Shown here: positions 34,752-43,130 of the stretch, piece by piece
Numbering within the stretch: position 1 is the first letter of the stretch
Layout: each line of letters begins with the position of its first letter
Assembly: GCF_900107795.1 (NCBI RefSeq)
Contig: NZ_FNRL01000015.1
Location: forward strand, 82,828 to 146,827
Reading direction: 5' to 3'
DNA length: 64,000 nt
DNA from: Chitinophaga terrae (ex Kim and Jung 2007)
GTDB taxonomy: Bacteria > Bacteroidota > Bacteroidia > Chitinophagales > Chitinophagaceae
Made by a program: the position numbers and the translations under genes
Notes under the pieces: model-generated
Told to the model about the DNA's origin: nothing
Databases searched by the model: none
What the model saw: the letters and a program-made list of their open reading frames with translations, nothing else

Positions 34752-37133
34752 ATGCTGAAAAATTACTTTAAGATCGCTTTAAGGAACTTGAAGCGCAGTA
34801 AAGCCAATACGGCTATTAACGTGTTGGGACTAAGCATGGGAATTGCCTGTGCTATTCTTATTTTCACGCTTATCAAATTCCATTTGAGCTTTGACTCCTT
34901 TCACCCTGAAAAAAATCGTATCTACCGCATTGTTACAGAAGATCACCTGGAGCAGATCACCTACAGCCCTGGTATTCCATCCGCTGTTGGCAATACTTTC
35001 AGGCGTGAATATCCTTTCTTTGAAAAAACAGCAATGGTATATGTCAGGAAAAAAAGGCAAATCTCTCTTCCTTACAGAACCGGGGATAACAAATTCCAGG
35101 AAGAAGAAGGGGTAGCTTTTGCAGAACCCGATTTCTTCAAGATTTTTAATTTTCCGTTAATAACCGGCGATAGAAATAATATCCTCTCGGAGCCCAATAC
35201 AGCAATTGTAACTAACAGGATTGCCCGGAAGTATTTTGGCAATGAGAACCCAATAGGCAAAACGATCCGGCTGGATAATAAGCTCGATTTCCAGATCACC
35301 GGCATTTTACAAGACATCCCCAAGAATACCGACAGACGGCAGGAAATCTATCTATCTTATAAAAACCTGAAAGACCATAATCCGTGGGTTGCACAGGAAA
35401 ATTGGTTAGGCTATGCACATGAACAGCAATGTTTTGTAGTTCTAAAGCAAGGTGTTTTAGCTTCCACTGTCAACAAAGCCTTTCCTGAATTTACGAACAG
35501 GCATTACCAGGGCGACTATCAAAAAGAATGGCAATTCAGGTTGCAACCATTATCGGATATTCATTCCGATATCAATTTCGATGGTGTAATGCCGAAGAAA
35601 GATATCTGGGCGCTGTCTCTGATCGCAATATTTATCATCATAACAGCATCCTTCAACTTCATTAACATGGCTACGGCCCAGGCGCTAAGCCGATCCAAGG
35701 AAATCGGCATCCGGAAGGCGCTGGGCAGCTTACGTTACCAGGTGTTCTGGCAATTTGTTGCCGAAACAGCGCTTGTGGTTTTTTCTTCTACCTGCCTTGC
35801 CTTTATATTGATAATTTTAAGCTTACCGTTTGTAAGCAATTTATCGGGCATTCCCTTCAATATCAGTTTCCTTTATGATCGTTCCGTTTTACTGTTCCTG
35901 GCAGCATTGACAATTCTCATAACCTTTATATCGGGTACCTATCCAGGTCTTATATTAGCCGGATTCCAGCCCGTGTTGGCTTTAAAAGGGAAGCTCTCGT
36001 TAAAGCATGTAGGAGGAATAAAATTAAGAAAGGGGTTGGTAACTATGCAATTGGCCATTTCACAACTATTGATAATCGGCACGCTTGTCATTATCCGGCA
36101 GATGGAGTTTACAAGGAAAACTGACCTTGGTTTCACCAAAGATGCCGTAGTTATGCTTCCGCTTCCGGCCAAAGAACAAACAAAACTAAGCGCCCTTCGC
36201 TCTGAATTGACTGCCTTACCGGGCGTAAAGACCATCAGTTTTTGTAACCAGGTTCCAGCCAGCGAACAAAACAATAATTTCGAAATTGTATATGCAGGCA
36301 GAACGCAGAAAGAAAATTACGACGTAATATTCAAGGCGGCAGACGATCAGTATCTCTCTTTATTTGGGCTTAGGCTCGTAGCCGGACGAAATATCTACCC
36401 ATCGGATACTATCCGCGAGTATCTTGTCAATGAAACATTGATAAAAAGGCTGGGAATTTCCAAGGAAGATGCTATCGGGAAAAATATAACCGTCAATGAT
36501 CAGAAGGGCTCGATAACCGGAGTGGTAAAAGACTTCCATAACCAATCGCTTCATGCGGCGATTGACCCGCTGTGCATTACTACTGCAGTTAATTATTACT
36601 CAACCTGTGCGATTAAGGTGAGCACCCAAAACCTGAAAACAACGCTCGCCGGAATTCAAAAGTCCTGGACAACAGTATTCCCGGAAAATATATACCAACA
36701 TGAATTTCTTGATCAACGGATCGCTCACTTTTACGAGCAGGATAATAAAACGCTTCAACTGATCCAGCTTTTTACAACAATAACAATAATAATCTCCTGC
36801 CTTGGATTGTATGGGCTGGTAGCTTTTGTTGCGTCTCAGAAAACTAAAGAAGTCGGTATCCGGAAGGTATTAGGTGCAAGCATACAAAGCATTATCTGGA
36901 TTTTTGGGAAAGAGTTTACCCAGTTATTGTTGATCGCTTTCATATTTGCAGCGCCCCTGGCCTGGCTTATTATGAACAATTGGCTGCAAAACTTTGCATA
37001 CCGGATCGAAATAGGAGTGCAGATATTTATCTATGCCATCCTGTCAAGCTTCTGTGTGGTAATAATAACTGTCGGGTACAAGGCAGTAAAAGCCACGCTA
37101 GTGAACCCGGTTAAAAGTTTAAGGTCAGAATAA
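34752..37133 (+). CDS. MacB/FtsX-type ABC transporter permease
   Basis: The product has 793 residues from the ATG at 34752 (MLKNYFKIALRNLKRSK), which is the typical start of this Bacteroidota family. It has two repeats of a MacB periplasmic core plus an FtsX membrane module: the first helix is at 20-42, and three helices follow ALSRSKEIGIRKALGSLRYQVF. The second periplasmic domain is at about 440-660 and the final module begins ASQKTKEVGIRKVLGASIQSI. There is no ATPase in this chain or next to it. Such orphan permeases are common in Bacteroidota and are thought to work in mechanotransmission or lipoprotein and peptide export. A strong hairpin follows the stop. Confidence 0.88.
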   Translation: MLKNYFKIALRNLKRSKANTAINVLGLSMGIACAILIFTLIKFHLSFDSFHPEKNRIYRIVTEDHLEQITYSPGIPSAVGNTFRREYPFFEKTAMVYVRKKRQISLPYRTGDNKFQEEEGVAFAEPDFFKIFNFPLITGDRNNILSEPNTAIVTNRIARKYFGNENPIGKTIRLDNKLDFQITGILQDIPKNTDRRQEIYLSYKNLKDHNPWVAQENWLGYAHEQQCFVVLKQGVLASTVNKAFPEFTNRHYQGDYQKEWQFRLQPLSDIHSDINFDGVMPKKDIWALSLIAIFIIITASFNFINMATAQALSRSKEIGIRKALGSLRYQVFWQFVAETALVVFSSTCLAFILIILSLPFVSNLSGIPFNISFLYDRSVLLFLAALTILITFISGTYPGLILAGFQPVLALKGKLSLKHVGGIKLRKGLVTMQLAISQLLIIGTLVIIRQMEFTRKTDLGFTKDAVVMLPLPAKEQTKLSALRSELTALPGVKTISFCNQVPASEQNNNFEIVYAGRTQKENYDVIFKAADDQYLSLFGLRLVAGRNIYPSDTIREYLVNETLIKRLGISKEDAIGKNITVNDQKGSITGVVKDFHNQSLHAAIDPLCITTAVNYYSTCAIKVSTQNLKTTLAGIQKSWTTVFPENIYQHEFLDQRIAHFYEQDNKTLQLIQLFTTITIIISCLGLYGLVAFVASQKTKEVGIRKVLGASIQSIIWIFGKEFTQLLLIAFIFAAPLAWLIMNNWLQNFAYRIEIGVQIFIYAILSSFCVVIITVGYKAVKATLVNPVKSLRSE

Positions 37134-37163
37134 CCGGGAAAATGATTACAAACGCTATATAGC

Positions 37164-37213
37164 CAGCCTTAGCAGCATCCTGGTTATTAACTAACCTGAT
37201 GGCGCTAAGGCTG
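37164..37213. terminator. bidirectional hairpin between permease and esterase fragment
   Basis: CAGCCTTAGC (37164-37173) and GCTAAGGCTG (37204-37213) form a perfect 10-bp stem, with GGTTA/TAACC pairing inside. It lies between convergent ends. Confidence 0.65.
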
Positions 37214-37218
37214 CCGGG

Positions 37219-37450
37219 TTAATTTTTGAACAACCGCTGTGCAAACCGGTACAAATTATTATCCCATTCAATATTATCATGAGCATGGCTGTCGACACTC
37301 CAAACATGAGGAATATCCTTTTCCGCCAGGTACAGGTGAACTTTTTCGCTAACGCGCCAAAGCCCGTCTTTATTCCCGCATGCTATCCATAGCAGTTTGA
37401 GTTTTTCCTTGGTTGCTTTAATCTCCGGAACCAATTCGGTAGTATACATG
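37219..37450 (-). pseudogene. C-terminal fragment of an enterochelin-esterase-like hydrolase
   Basis: 76 codons remain. They match the end of alpha/beta-hydrolase esterases of the enterochelin/acetyl-xylan type: LKLLWIACGNKDGLWRVSEKVH, then IPHVWSVDSHAHDNIEWDNN, which contains the catalytic-His region, and YRFAQRLF. The signal peptide, nucleophile and most of the fold are absent. Upstream, the sequence switches within a few bases into the SDR fragment on the other strand. Confidence 0.75.
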
Positions 37451-38190
37451 CCGCCAAACTATTCCAGGCTAAAGGCTGGAAGGTCATAGCCACAATGAGA
37501 ACGCCAGAAAAGGAAACCGAGTTAAATACACTGGAAAATGTAATTATCCTTCCTTTAGACGTAACCAACGACGGGCAAATTCAGTCAACGGTGCAATCGG
37601 CCATCTCCCTGGGCAATATTGACGTTGTATTAAACAATGCCGGTCATGGCTTGTTTGGCCCTATGGAAGCTGTTAACGAGCAGCAGGTATTAAAACAGGT
37701 TAATACGAATTTTCTAGGTCCGTTAAAAATTATCCAGGCGTTCATACCATATTTCAGGGAAAAGAAAGGTGGATTGTTTATCAACACTACTTCGATAGCA
37801 GGGCTTACCGGCTTTCCCTTAAGCAGTGTCTACAATGCCACCAAATGGGCGTTAGAAGGGTTAAGCGAATGTCTGTCTATCGAATTGTCGATGTTTGGCA
37901 TAGGAGTCAAAACCGTTTCGCCCAATGCTACGAAAACCAGTTTATTTACATCCGCAGACGTTGTTTCACATCCTTTATACGATAACGTGATACAGCAGAC
38001 AATGGGCGGCATACAGCAATCCAGCGACCCTATTGATATCGCAGAAGTTATTTTCACCGCGGCAACTGACGGAAAGGATATGCTTCGCTATCCTGCCGGC
38101 GTAAAAGCACAGCAAATTTATGCAAGGCGTCTTGAGATCGGAGCTGAGGCTTCCAGGATCGAAACTACCAAATGGTTCCTTGGTTTGTAA
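37450..38190 (+). pseudogene. short-chain dehydrogenase missing its N-terminal NAD(P)-binding loop
   Basis: The reading frame is open from the junction at about 37450 and begins AKLFQAKGWKVIATMRTPEK, which is residue ~18 of a normal SDR. The TGxxxGIG dinucleotide loop is missing. The NNAGHG motif, the catalytic Ser region (INTTSIAGLTG) and the YNATKWALEG catalytic Tyr-Lys are intact. An internal ATG at 37495 would give a 231-residue protein lacking cofactor binding, so it is probably inactive. The opposing esterase fragment is truncated at the same point. Confidence 0.75.
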
Positions 38191-38228
38191 ACCTGTCTGA
38201 CTTTCGAATTGCCGTTGCAACCGGCAAG

Positions 38229-38258
38229 CGTTTTGGGCTAAAGCTCGAAACGTTTTTT
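38229..38258 (+). terminator. intrinsic terminator after the SDR fragment
   Basis: CGTTTTGGGC and GCTCGAAACG pair over 10 bp (two G-U) around TAAA and are followed by six Ts. The rest of 38191-38459 holds nothing further. Confidence 0.6.
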
Positions 38259-38459
38259 ATGTTGGTGTTCATTAAGGTAAATCCCACCATTATCCCGTCT
38301 TTTTAACCCGCAATTTATATTCTACCTATTATAAAATGTTACTATAGTGGCTGGTATCCTATAGCATTTAACAGCAAAATGTAAGGCGATTCATCCATTT
38401 TTCTTAAATTACGTAGCGATTCCGATCTTAATCAACCTATACTAATATTCCTGTGGCAT

Positions 38460-39218
38460 ATGGAACAACCTTTTTTTGATAATGCCAGGGCAATGTGGCG
38501 ACTGTTTAACGGCGAGCCCCCTTCTACTACCTATTTCCTCGATGCATCCTTTTACAAGAAAATGATGGATGCCTTCCAGATCGGGGAATACTACTTCTTC
38601 ATTTTTAATTTTAGCACGATCGAATTTGATTACATAAGCGCTGAAGTGTATAACATTCTTGGCTACCGGGATAACGAAGTTACTGCACGGCAAATACTGG
38701 AGGCAATTCATCCTGATGACAGGGAGCATTTCCTGCGTTTTGAACAGGATTATGGGAAGTTTATTGCAACACTACCCAGGGAAAAGATCAATAAATATAA
38801 GCTGAGATATGATTTCAGGATACGTCATAAAAACGGCAAATACAGGCGCATTCTGCATCAAACAATGATCATCGATCATGATGATCGCGATTTCCTGCAT
38901 AGTATCTGCGTACACACGGATATAACCTTTTTAAAGAAGCATAATATACCTCAATTCGCTATCGTAGGGTACGACGGGGAGCCAAGTTATTACTTTAAAG
39001 ATTTTTATCCGGTTAAGCGTTGCGATTCTGTATTCGAGTTGAGTGAGCGGGAACAGGAAGTACTGGAATGTCTTCTATTAGGCAAATCATCGAGGGAAAT
39101 AGCCGAATTATTTTTCGTCAGTCAACATACCGTAAATACGCACAGAAAACATATCCTGGCAAAAACAGGATGCAGGAATATCCAGGAATTAATGACTAAA
39201 CACCAGCGGCTGGAGTAA
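38460..39218 (+). CDS. PAS-LuxR family transcriptional regulator
   Basis: The product has 252 residues. A PAS_3-type sensor domain spans about residues 35-165 (EYYFFIFNFSTIEFDYISAE, then NILGYRDNE, IHPDDREHFLRFEQDY, DFRIRHKNGKYRRILHQ). A GerE/LuxR helix-turn-helix lies at about 192-250 (LSEREQEVLECLLLGKSSREI, then AELFFVSQHTVNTHRKHIL). It ends two bases from the convergent, paralogous gene at 39221. Both look like cytosolic one-component sensors; no signal or target is known. Confidence 0.88.
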   Translation: MEQPFFDNARAMWRLFNGEPPSTTYFLDASFYKKMMDAFQIGEYYFFIFNFSTIEFDYISAEVYNILGYRDNEVTARQILEAIHPDDREHFLRFEQDYGKFIATLPREKINKYKLRYDFRIRHKNGKYRRILHQTMIIDHDDRDFLHSICVHTDITFLKKHNIPQFAIVGYDGEPSYYFKDFYPVKRCDSVFELSEREQEVLECLLLGKSSREIAELFFVSQHTVNTHRKHILAKTGCRNIQELMTKHQRLE

Positions 39219-39220
39219 GT

Positions 39221-39994
39221 TTATGCACCTGCCAATAACTGCTGTAAAGACCTGCACTGTTGTTTCTTTAGAATATTCTTGCGGTGATTGTTTATAGTGT
39301 AAACACTTACATTCAGCATCTCCGCCATCTCTTTACTTTTCTTCCCCTGCCTTATCAGGTCGAAAATGGCCTGTTCTTTCCTGGTTAATGGTTGTTTAAC
39401 AGGCGGCTTATACTCGGGGCAAATTTCTTCCTGGTAGATAGACCTGGCTCCATTCATCCCGATAAATGCAATTTCGGGCGTACCTGTTTTCTTCAGGTGA
39501 CTGATATCTGAATGAACGCATAGCGTCCGGTAGATCTCTTTCTCATTTGTGTATTGCAGGATGCTGACCTGGTGAAGGATCCGGATATATTTTCCCTTTT
39601 TATTCATCACCCTGAAATCGTAACTCAGTTTGTATTTCGTAAAATCTTCTACAGGTAAGGTTTTAACGAAATCTCTGTACTGTTTTTCATACCGTAAGAA
39701 ATATGGCCTGTCATCCGGGTGAATTCTTTCCAGGTAATACCGGGTATCGATGGTATTGTCAAAACCCAAGACATCCTTAATATCGGGGCTTAAATAATCG
39801 AACTCGGCTTCTTTTACATTGAATACAAAATAATAAACTTTCTCCGGTAGAAAGTACCGGAATATCTCCTTGTAAAGTTCTATTTGAATTGCCTCAAACG
39901 CCTCTGCAGGAAGAGAGCTACTGTAGCGCATCCAAATGTCTTTAGCCTTGTTATGAAATTCCGATTGGCTGTTTTCTTTCTTTATTGATAACAT
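39221..39994 (-). CDS. PAS-LuxR family transcriptional regulator, paralogue
   Basis: The product has 257 residues from the ATG at 39994; the TTG at 40000 is a weaker start. Domain order is the same as in its convergent neighbour: PAS (KVYYFVFNVKEAEFDYLSPD, then IHPDDRPYFLRYEKQYRDFV, DFRVMNKKGKYIRILHQVS) and LuxR helix-turn-helix (LTRKEQAIFDLIRQGKKSKEM, then AEMLNVSVYTINNHRKNIL). The pair probably arose by an inverted duplication. A more distant relative lies at 43131-43931. Confidence 0.88.
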   Translation of the reverse strand: MLSIKKENSQSEFHNKAKDIWMRYSSSLPAEAFEAIQIELYKEIFRYFLPEKVYYFVFNVKEAEFDYLSPDIKDVLGFDNTIDTRYYLERIHPDDRPYFLRYEKQYRDFVKTLPVEDFTKYKLSYDFRVMNKKGKYIRILHQVSILQYTNEKEIYRTLCVHSDISHLKKTGTPEIAFIGMNGARSIYQEEICPEYKPPVKQPLTRKEQAIFDLIRQGKKSKEMAEMLNVSVYTINNHRKNILKKQQCRSLQQLLAGA

Positions 39995-40367
39995 TGGCAA
40001 GGGCTTTTTCAGGTAGTAATTTAGCGTTTTTTCTTTGTCCGTTTTATTGCTGAAAAATCATTATTAGTAGCTATTGTTTGATGTTCTTCTTCTTACTACC
40101 TATTCATTATTGTTTTCCACTACCTGTATTTGCCCTCACCTCCGTTGATCAACGCCGCCAATGCTATCTTGAGGCCTATCCTCTTCTGCCTGAAAATCTC
40201 ATTTCTTTGATAAAAAGAGCCGGCATTGAGGTTAAATACTGTGGCTACTCTGTTGGCAATGAAAGGCGTCATGAGATCCTGCACATCAAACAGGAAATCC
40301 GGTTCCTGCATGGGAAGTTTACTGGTAATATAAAAATCCGGAAAATGAACATGCGAGGTTAGGAATA

Positions 40368-40427
40368 TTATATGCATTTGCATATAATTCTTTATAACTC
40401 AACCTATTTATATGCAATTACATATAA
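40368..40427. promoter_or_regulatory. twin operators TTATATG-N6-CATATAA
   Basis: Perfect 7-bp inverted repeats with 6-base spacers lie at 40368-40387 and 40408-40427, with centres 40 bp apart. They sit just upstream of the decayed AbiEi_2 antitoxin remnant, so they are probably its surviving operators. The upstream stretch 39995-40367 has two overlapping opposite-strand ORFs, neither of which I recognise. Confidence 0.6.
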
Positions 40428-40459
40428 TACTGGATTTTATTTGGTAATTAGCTAAACGC

Positions 40460-40676
40460 AAACCGGACCAGGTTTTACTGCAAAACAAGGGAATACGATA
40501 GGACTAATACCCGATAAAAAGGGGACGTTCTATTATATGAGAAGTTCTGGCAGGAGCCAACAGTACCTCCATTGCTAGTCTATGCCGATCTACTTATAAC
40601 CGACGATCCTCGGTGCATTGAAACAGCGAAATTAATTTATGACACACACTTAAAAGTTCATATTGAAGCAGCTTAG
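40460..40676 (+). pseudogene. remnant of an AbiEi_2-type antitoxin (C-terminus)
   Basis: An open frame after a stop codon at about 40451 reads GPGFTAKQGNTIGLIPDKKG, then DVLLYEKFWQEP, PPLLVYADLLITDDPRCIETA and KLIYDTHLKVHIEAA. This looks like the conserved C-terminal region of AbiEi-type antitoxins. The N-terminal DNA-binding part is gone. The following NTase ORF starts within its last codons at a TTG (40663), as in coupled TA genes. Confidence 0.55.
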
Positions 40677-41088
40677 CCTTGAGCATCTAAAAGAAGTCCT
40701 CGATGTATTGGAGGAAGTTTTTGCAGAACTGAATATAGACTTTTACATGATTGGCGCAATTGCGAAGGAATATTGGTATACCCGGGGAAACAAACGAATG
40801 CGCCAAACTAAAGATGTAGACTTTGCCATTTTTGTTGCCAGTTATGAAGAATATAAGGCAGTACGTAATCGTCTAAAAGATCATCATTTTGTGGACACAC
40901 GGGAGAACGCATTTGTTATGATTAGCCCACCAGGGTATTCACGAAAGCCATTGATGAAGAACGGAGCTACACAAAAGAGTGGATGGAGGAAAACAATTAT
41001 AATTCAGATGTCCGTCCTGCAAGAAAGCCAGGAAAAATCTCGGCTTCTGACAAAATCGATTCAACACGTAGCATTTTTGACGATATAG
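40663..41088 (+). pseudogene. truncated AbiEii-type nucleotidyltransferase fused out of frame to a repeat
   Basis: Residues 1-92 are the start of a nucleotidyltransferase toxin: EHLKEVLDVLEEVFAELNID, FYMIGAIAKEYWYTRG and the catalytic-type RMRQTKDVDFAIFVASYEE. At 40940 the natural sequence ends and the frame runs 49 codons into the 186-bp direct repeat in a frame that is not its coding frame. The rest of the toxin, including the third acidic residue region, is missing, so the product should be inactive. Confidence 0.7.
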
Positions 41089-41125
41089 ACGAATAATGGC
41101 GAAAAGATTTCTGAGCAAATCCTGT
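40940..41125 (+). repeat. 186-bp direct repeat, copy 1
   Basis: It matches 42943-43128 at a constant offset of 2003 bp; one mismatch was noticed (GACAAAAT versus GAGAAAAT). Copy 2 is in frame with its own ORF, while copy 1 joins a truncated NTase gene, so copy 1 is probably the secondary one. Copy 1 is followed by a terminator-like hairpin and a tRNA-Asn remnant. Confidence 0.92.
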
Positions 41126-41133
41126 GCAAATGA

Positions 41134-41174
41134 AAAAAAGGCTCTCAACCGTTATCCGTTGAAAGCCTTTCTAG
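41134..41174. terminator. terminator-like hairpin next to tRNA-Asn remnant
   Basis: AAAGGCT and AGCCTTT, with TCAAC/GTTGA inside, form a long hairpin. On the minus strand it would follow the tRNA-Asn remnant at 41179-41219 like a natural tRNA terminator. Confidence 0.5.
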
Positions 41175-41178
41175 TTCT

Positions 41179-41219
41179 GCTCCCCCTGCTGGACGATTAT
41201 CTAACCAACTCGTAGAGGA
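41179..41219 (-). pseudogene. tRNA-Asn remnant lacking the anticodon arm
   Basis: GCTCCCCCTGCTGGAC (41179-41194) is identical to the 3' end and T-arm of the intact tRNA-Asn at 44420-44435. The following CTAACCAACTCGTAGAGGA resembles its D-arm and 5' end, but about 30 bases including the anticodon arm are missing. It may be an old attachment site or a duplication scar. Confidence 0.65.
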
Positions 41220-41362
41220 TTTACTGGCGATTGCCGATCTGCCGGAGTGAGGTTTTTGAGAGCTGATAAGTCCTCTTTCAGTTTAAAATAAGATGAATTA
41301 CCGTACTATAAGTACCAAAAAATAAACACAAATAAACCAATTCTAAGATATTTCCTATTTCG

Positions 41363-41435
41363 TGAGCCGAATAACTTAGCTAATCGGCTCATTTTTTTAT
41401 TATATTTGAGCCGAATATATGGTATAATCGGCTCA
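41363..41435. promoter_or_regulatory. twin operators TGAGCCGA-N13-TCGGCTCA before the Fic gene
   Basis: Two inverted repeats with identical 8-bp arms and 13-base spacers lie at 41363-41391 and 41407-41435, 44 bp apart. The second ends on the A of the Fic start codon. This position would block initiation, so autorepression (perhaps via the Fic protein's own C-terminal helix-turn-helix) is likely. Confidence 0.8.
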
Positions 41436-42556
41436 TGGCAACATACAATTGGCAACATAAAGACTGGCCCAGATTCAAATACTCGCTCGACGGAGTGGAG
41501 GATGAATTGCTTTTATTTTCCGAAAAGGTAGGCCGGGTGTCAGGCATTCTTGAGGGACTGCCTGAAGAAACCAGGCAGGAGGCCATCGTTGACGTCATCC
41601 TGGCCGAAGCGATCAAGACTTCCGAAATCGAGGGAGAATACCCAAGCCGGAAAGACGTGTTATCTTCTATACGCAAAAACCTGGGGCTGCATCACAGTCC
41701 CGAGTTCATAAAGGATAAGTCCGCTGCGGGGTTAGGAGAACTGATGATCGATATTCGGAAAACGTTCAAGGAGCCTCTAACAGAAGAAAAGTTGTTTGCA
41801 TGGCATAAAATGCTGCTCGGAGAACACAAGAGGATTGAAGTAGGAACGTGGAGAACACACGAAGAGCCGATGCAGGTAATATCGGGGGCTATGGGTAAGG
41901 AAAAGGTGCATTTTGAAGCGCCCCCATCTTCACAAGTACCAAAGGAAATGAAAGCGTTTGTAGAATGGTTTAACGACACAGGGCCCGGGGGTAAGAGCGA
42001 AATCAGGAAAGCGCCGATTCGATCTGCAATCGCCCACTTGTATTTTGAAACGATCCATCCTTTTGAAGATGGTAACGGGAGGATCGGCCGTGCTATTGCG
42101 GAAAAAGCATTGTCTCAAACGATAGGCCGACCCGTCATGCTAAGCCTGTCCAAAACAATTGAGGCGAATAAAAAAGACTATTACGCATCGCTTGAACGAG
42201 CGCAGCAATCAAACGAAGTAACGCTTTGGGTAGAGTATTTCGTAAGAGTATCCCTGGATGCGCAAATTGAAGCGGAAACCCAAATAGACTTTACGTTGAA
42301 GAAAACGAAGTTTTTTGATCGTTTCAAAGATAAGCTGAATGATCGTCAGCTTGCCGTTATCAGGAGAATGTTGGAAGAAGGCGCGAAAGGTTTTGAAGGT
42401 GGAATGAATGCCCGAAAATATATTGGGATCACTAAAACGTCAAAGGCCACCGCAACAAGAGATATGCAGCAGCTTTTGGAGATTGGAGCCTTCGTTCTTG
42501 CCGGCAAAGCAGGAGGGCGTAGCACGAGCTACCAGGTGAATTTATCCTCAAGCTAG
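41435..42556 (+). CDS. class II Fic protein (AMPylator-type) with C-terminal HTH
   Basis: The product has 373 residues. An N-terminal DUF4172-like helical region contains the inhibitory helix motif TSEIEG (62-67, form S/TxxxEG). The Fic core follows with LFAWHKMLLGEHKRIEVG and the complete active-site loop HPFEDGNGRIGR (208-219), so it should transfer AMP or another nucleotide to a hydroxyl side chain, with its own inhibitory helix as brake. The C-terminal part (about 320-373; RKYIGITKTSKATATRDMQ, LLEIGAFV) is a winged helix. The twin operators overlapping the ATG support self-regulation. Class II Fic proteins often act as stress or TA-like modulators; the target is not known. Confidence 0.9.
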   Translation: MATYNWQHKDWPRFKYSLDGVEDELLLFSEKVGRVSGILEGLPEETRQEAIVDVILAEAIKTSEIEGEYPSRKDVLSSIRKNLGLHHSPEFIKDKSAAGLGELMIDIRKTFKEPLTEEKLFAWHKMLLGEHKRIEVGTWRTHEEPMQVISGAMGKEKVHFEAPPSSQVPKEMKAFVEWFNDTGPGGKSEIRKAPIRSAIAHLYFETIHPFEDGNGRIGRAIAEKALSQTIGRPVMLSLSKTIEANKKDYYASLERAQQSNEVTLWVEYFVRVSLDAQIEAETQIDFTLKKTKFFDRFKDKLNDRQLAVIRRMLEEGAKGFEGGMNARKYIGITKTSKATATRDMQQLLEIGAFVLAGKAGGRSTSYQVNLSSS

Positions 42557-42777
42557 TTGGAGGTTAGCTGCGATTTTCAGCGTTTCCCCTCAATCAACTG
42601 GAAATTATAGAATTTGCAACCCTGATGAACATAAAGAACAGTATGAAAGTATAAAAAGAAACCGGTGCAGCGGAAAGCAATCTATTATAGCTTTTTTCTT
42701 AGGATCGTATAAATGACGTTTATGCGTTAGAAAATGACGAAATGAAGGAGATTTTCACCTGCCGAAGAATATAATGA

Positions 42778-43099
42778 TTTAATAAAATCCACGAAAGATG
42801 AACTTATTCCAAACCTCCGCAATGTTCGTTACGAATGGCAATCGAATTTCAACAGATCTGATAATAATGCAGAAAGTTACATGGATGAATTCTTATATTC
42901 CTTGAAAATATTAGAAAGAATATATAGTGAAGACGAAAGTATCACGAAAGCCATTGATGAAGAACGGAGCTACACAAAAGAGTGGATGGAGGAAAACAAT
43001 TATAATTCAGATGTCCGTCCTGCAAGAAAGCCAGGAAAAATCTCGGCTTCTGAGAAAATCGATTCAACACGTAGCATTTTTGACGATATAGACGAATAA
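42778..43099 (+). pseudogene. unknown short protein, probably 5'-damaged
   Basis: The frame is open from just after a stop at about 42741 (FSPAEEYNDLIKSTKDELIP, NLRNVRYEWQSNFNRS) through the in-frame ATG at 42881 to a stop at 43099. The 72-residue part starting MDEFLYSLKILERIYSED may still be made. An ATG-led start (MKEIF) lies just upstream in another frame, suggesting a frameshift. The last 52 codons are copy 2 of the 186-bp repeat. The stop overlaps an ATG (TAATGG) of a following gene that is cut after nine codons. The family is not recognised. Confidence 0.4.
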
Positions 43100-43128
43100 T
43101 GGCGAAAAGATTTCTGAGCAAATCCTGT
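42943..43128 (+). repeat. 186-bp direct repeat, copy 2
   Basis: It is the partner of 40940-41125. Here the repeat is in frame with the 42778-43099 reading frame, so this is likely the original context. It ends at CCTGT, where the sequence switches into the 5'-truncated PAS-LuxR gene. Confidence 0.92.
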
Positions 43129-43130
43129 CA

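Noticed and set aside
36995..37133. An ATP-binding partner for the MacB/FtsX permease
   Set aside because: No Walker motif ORF is present on either side; the permease is an orphan here.
40078..40383. Two overlapping opposite-strand ORFs of 94 and 87 codons
   Set aside because: Neither has a recognisable family, signal or partner; one may be a gene fragment but the evidence does not favour either strand.
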